6,865 nt of DNA from Dysgonamonadaceae bacterium (GTDB taxonomy: Bacteria > Bacteroidota > Bacteroidia > Bacteroidales > Azobacteroidaceae). Made by a program: the position numbers and the translations under genes. The stretch is taken from the NCBI GenBank assembly GCA_031261015.1, contig JAISKG010000144.1, positions 1-6,865 on the forward strand, written 5' to 3'. Below are positions 6,815 through 6,865 of this stretch, in pieces. Numbering within the stretch: position 1 is the first letter of the stretch; the number at the start of each line of letters is the position of its first letter. The notes beneath the pieces were generated by a model, which searched no databases, was not told the origin of the DNA, and was given only the letters and a program-made list of their open reading frames with translations.

Positions 6815-6865
6815 ATTGCTTTATATTTTAACTGTTTATTGTAACAATTTCTTCAGTAGCGCGAA
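6815..6865 (-). other. Leader before leuC, possibly including the 3' end of an upstream gene
   Basis: Only 51 bases are available upstream of leuC. Two minus-strand frames are open from the window edge: one ends FALLKKLLQ at TAA (6838-6836), the other ends RATEEIVTINS at TAA (6830-6828). Either could be the tail of a preceding operon gene such as leuA, but both are too short to identify. No TAnnTTTG box is visible here, which is compatible with leuC being internal to a longer operon. Confidence 0.25.

Overview
The window reads as a chromosomal segment from a member of the Bacteroidota, most likely Bacteroidales. Three things point there: the gene order leuC-leuD-(LeuA-like synthase)-leuB, which I recall from Bacteroides relatives; start codons without clear Shine-Dalgarno sequences; and two perfect matches to the Bacteroidota -7 promoter box TAnnTTTG in the minus-strand intergenic gaps. 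This is a judgement from sequence features, not a database result.

Layout. On the plus strand, bases 2-784 carry nearly all of a SpoU/TrmH-family RNA 2'-O-methyltransferase, cut at its N-terminus by the window edge. Everything else is on the minus strand and converges on it. Reading in the direction of transcription, from high to low coordinates: leuC (6814-5420), a cassette holding a GxxExxY-family PD-(D/E)XK-like protein between two large palindromic repeats (5420-4761), leuD (4747-4154), a LeuA-like 2-isopropylmalate/citramalate synthase paralogue (4169-2661), leuB (2613-1528), and a two-gene toxin-antitoxin module (1453-822) made of a small antitoxin candidate followed by a PIN-domain toxin.

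How the genes work together. LeuC and LeuD are the two subunits of isopropylmalate isomerase. LeuB is the next enzyme, 3-isopropylmalate dehydrogenase. The LeuA-like protein makes either 2-isopropylmalate for the same pathway or (R)-citramalate, which LeuCD and LeuB can carry on to 2-oxobutyrate for isoleucine. A canonical leuA may lie just upstream of leuC, beyond the window. leuB has a candidate promoter of its own, and so does the toxin-antitoxin module.

The most unusual structure is the roughly 660-bp cassette wedged between leuC and leuD. Its two palindromes are built from 16 copies of a degenerate heptamer (CGCRGAT or its complement), four per arm, spaced 9-11 bases apart. The outer end of the cassette abuts the leuC stop codon, and the GxxExxY gene fills nearly all the space between the palindromes. 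It looks like a compact repeat-plus-nuclease-like-gene unit, perhaps a mobile or selfish element, that sits in an operon without breaking any gene.
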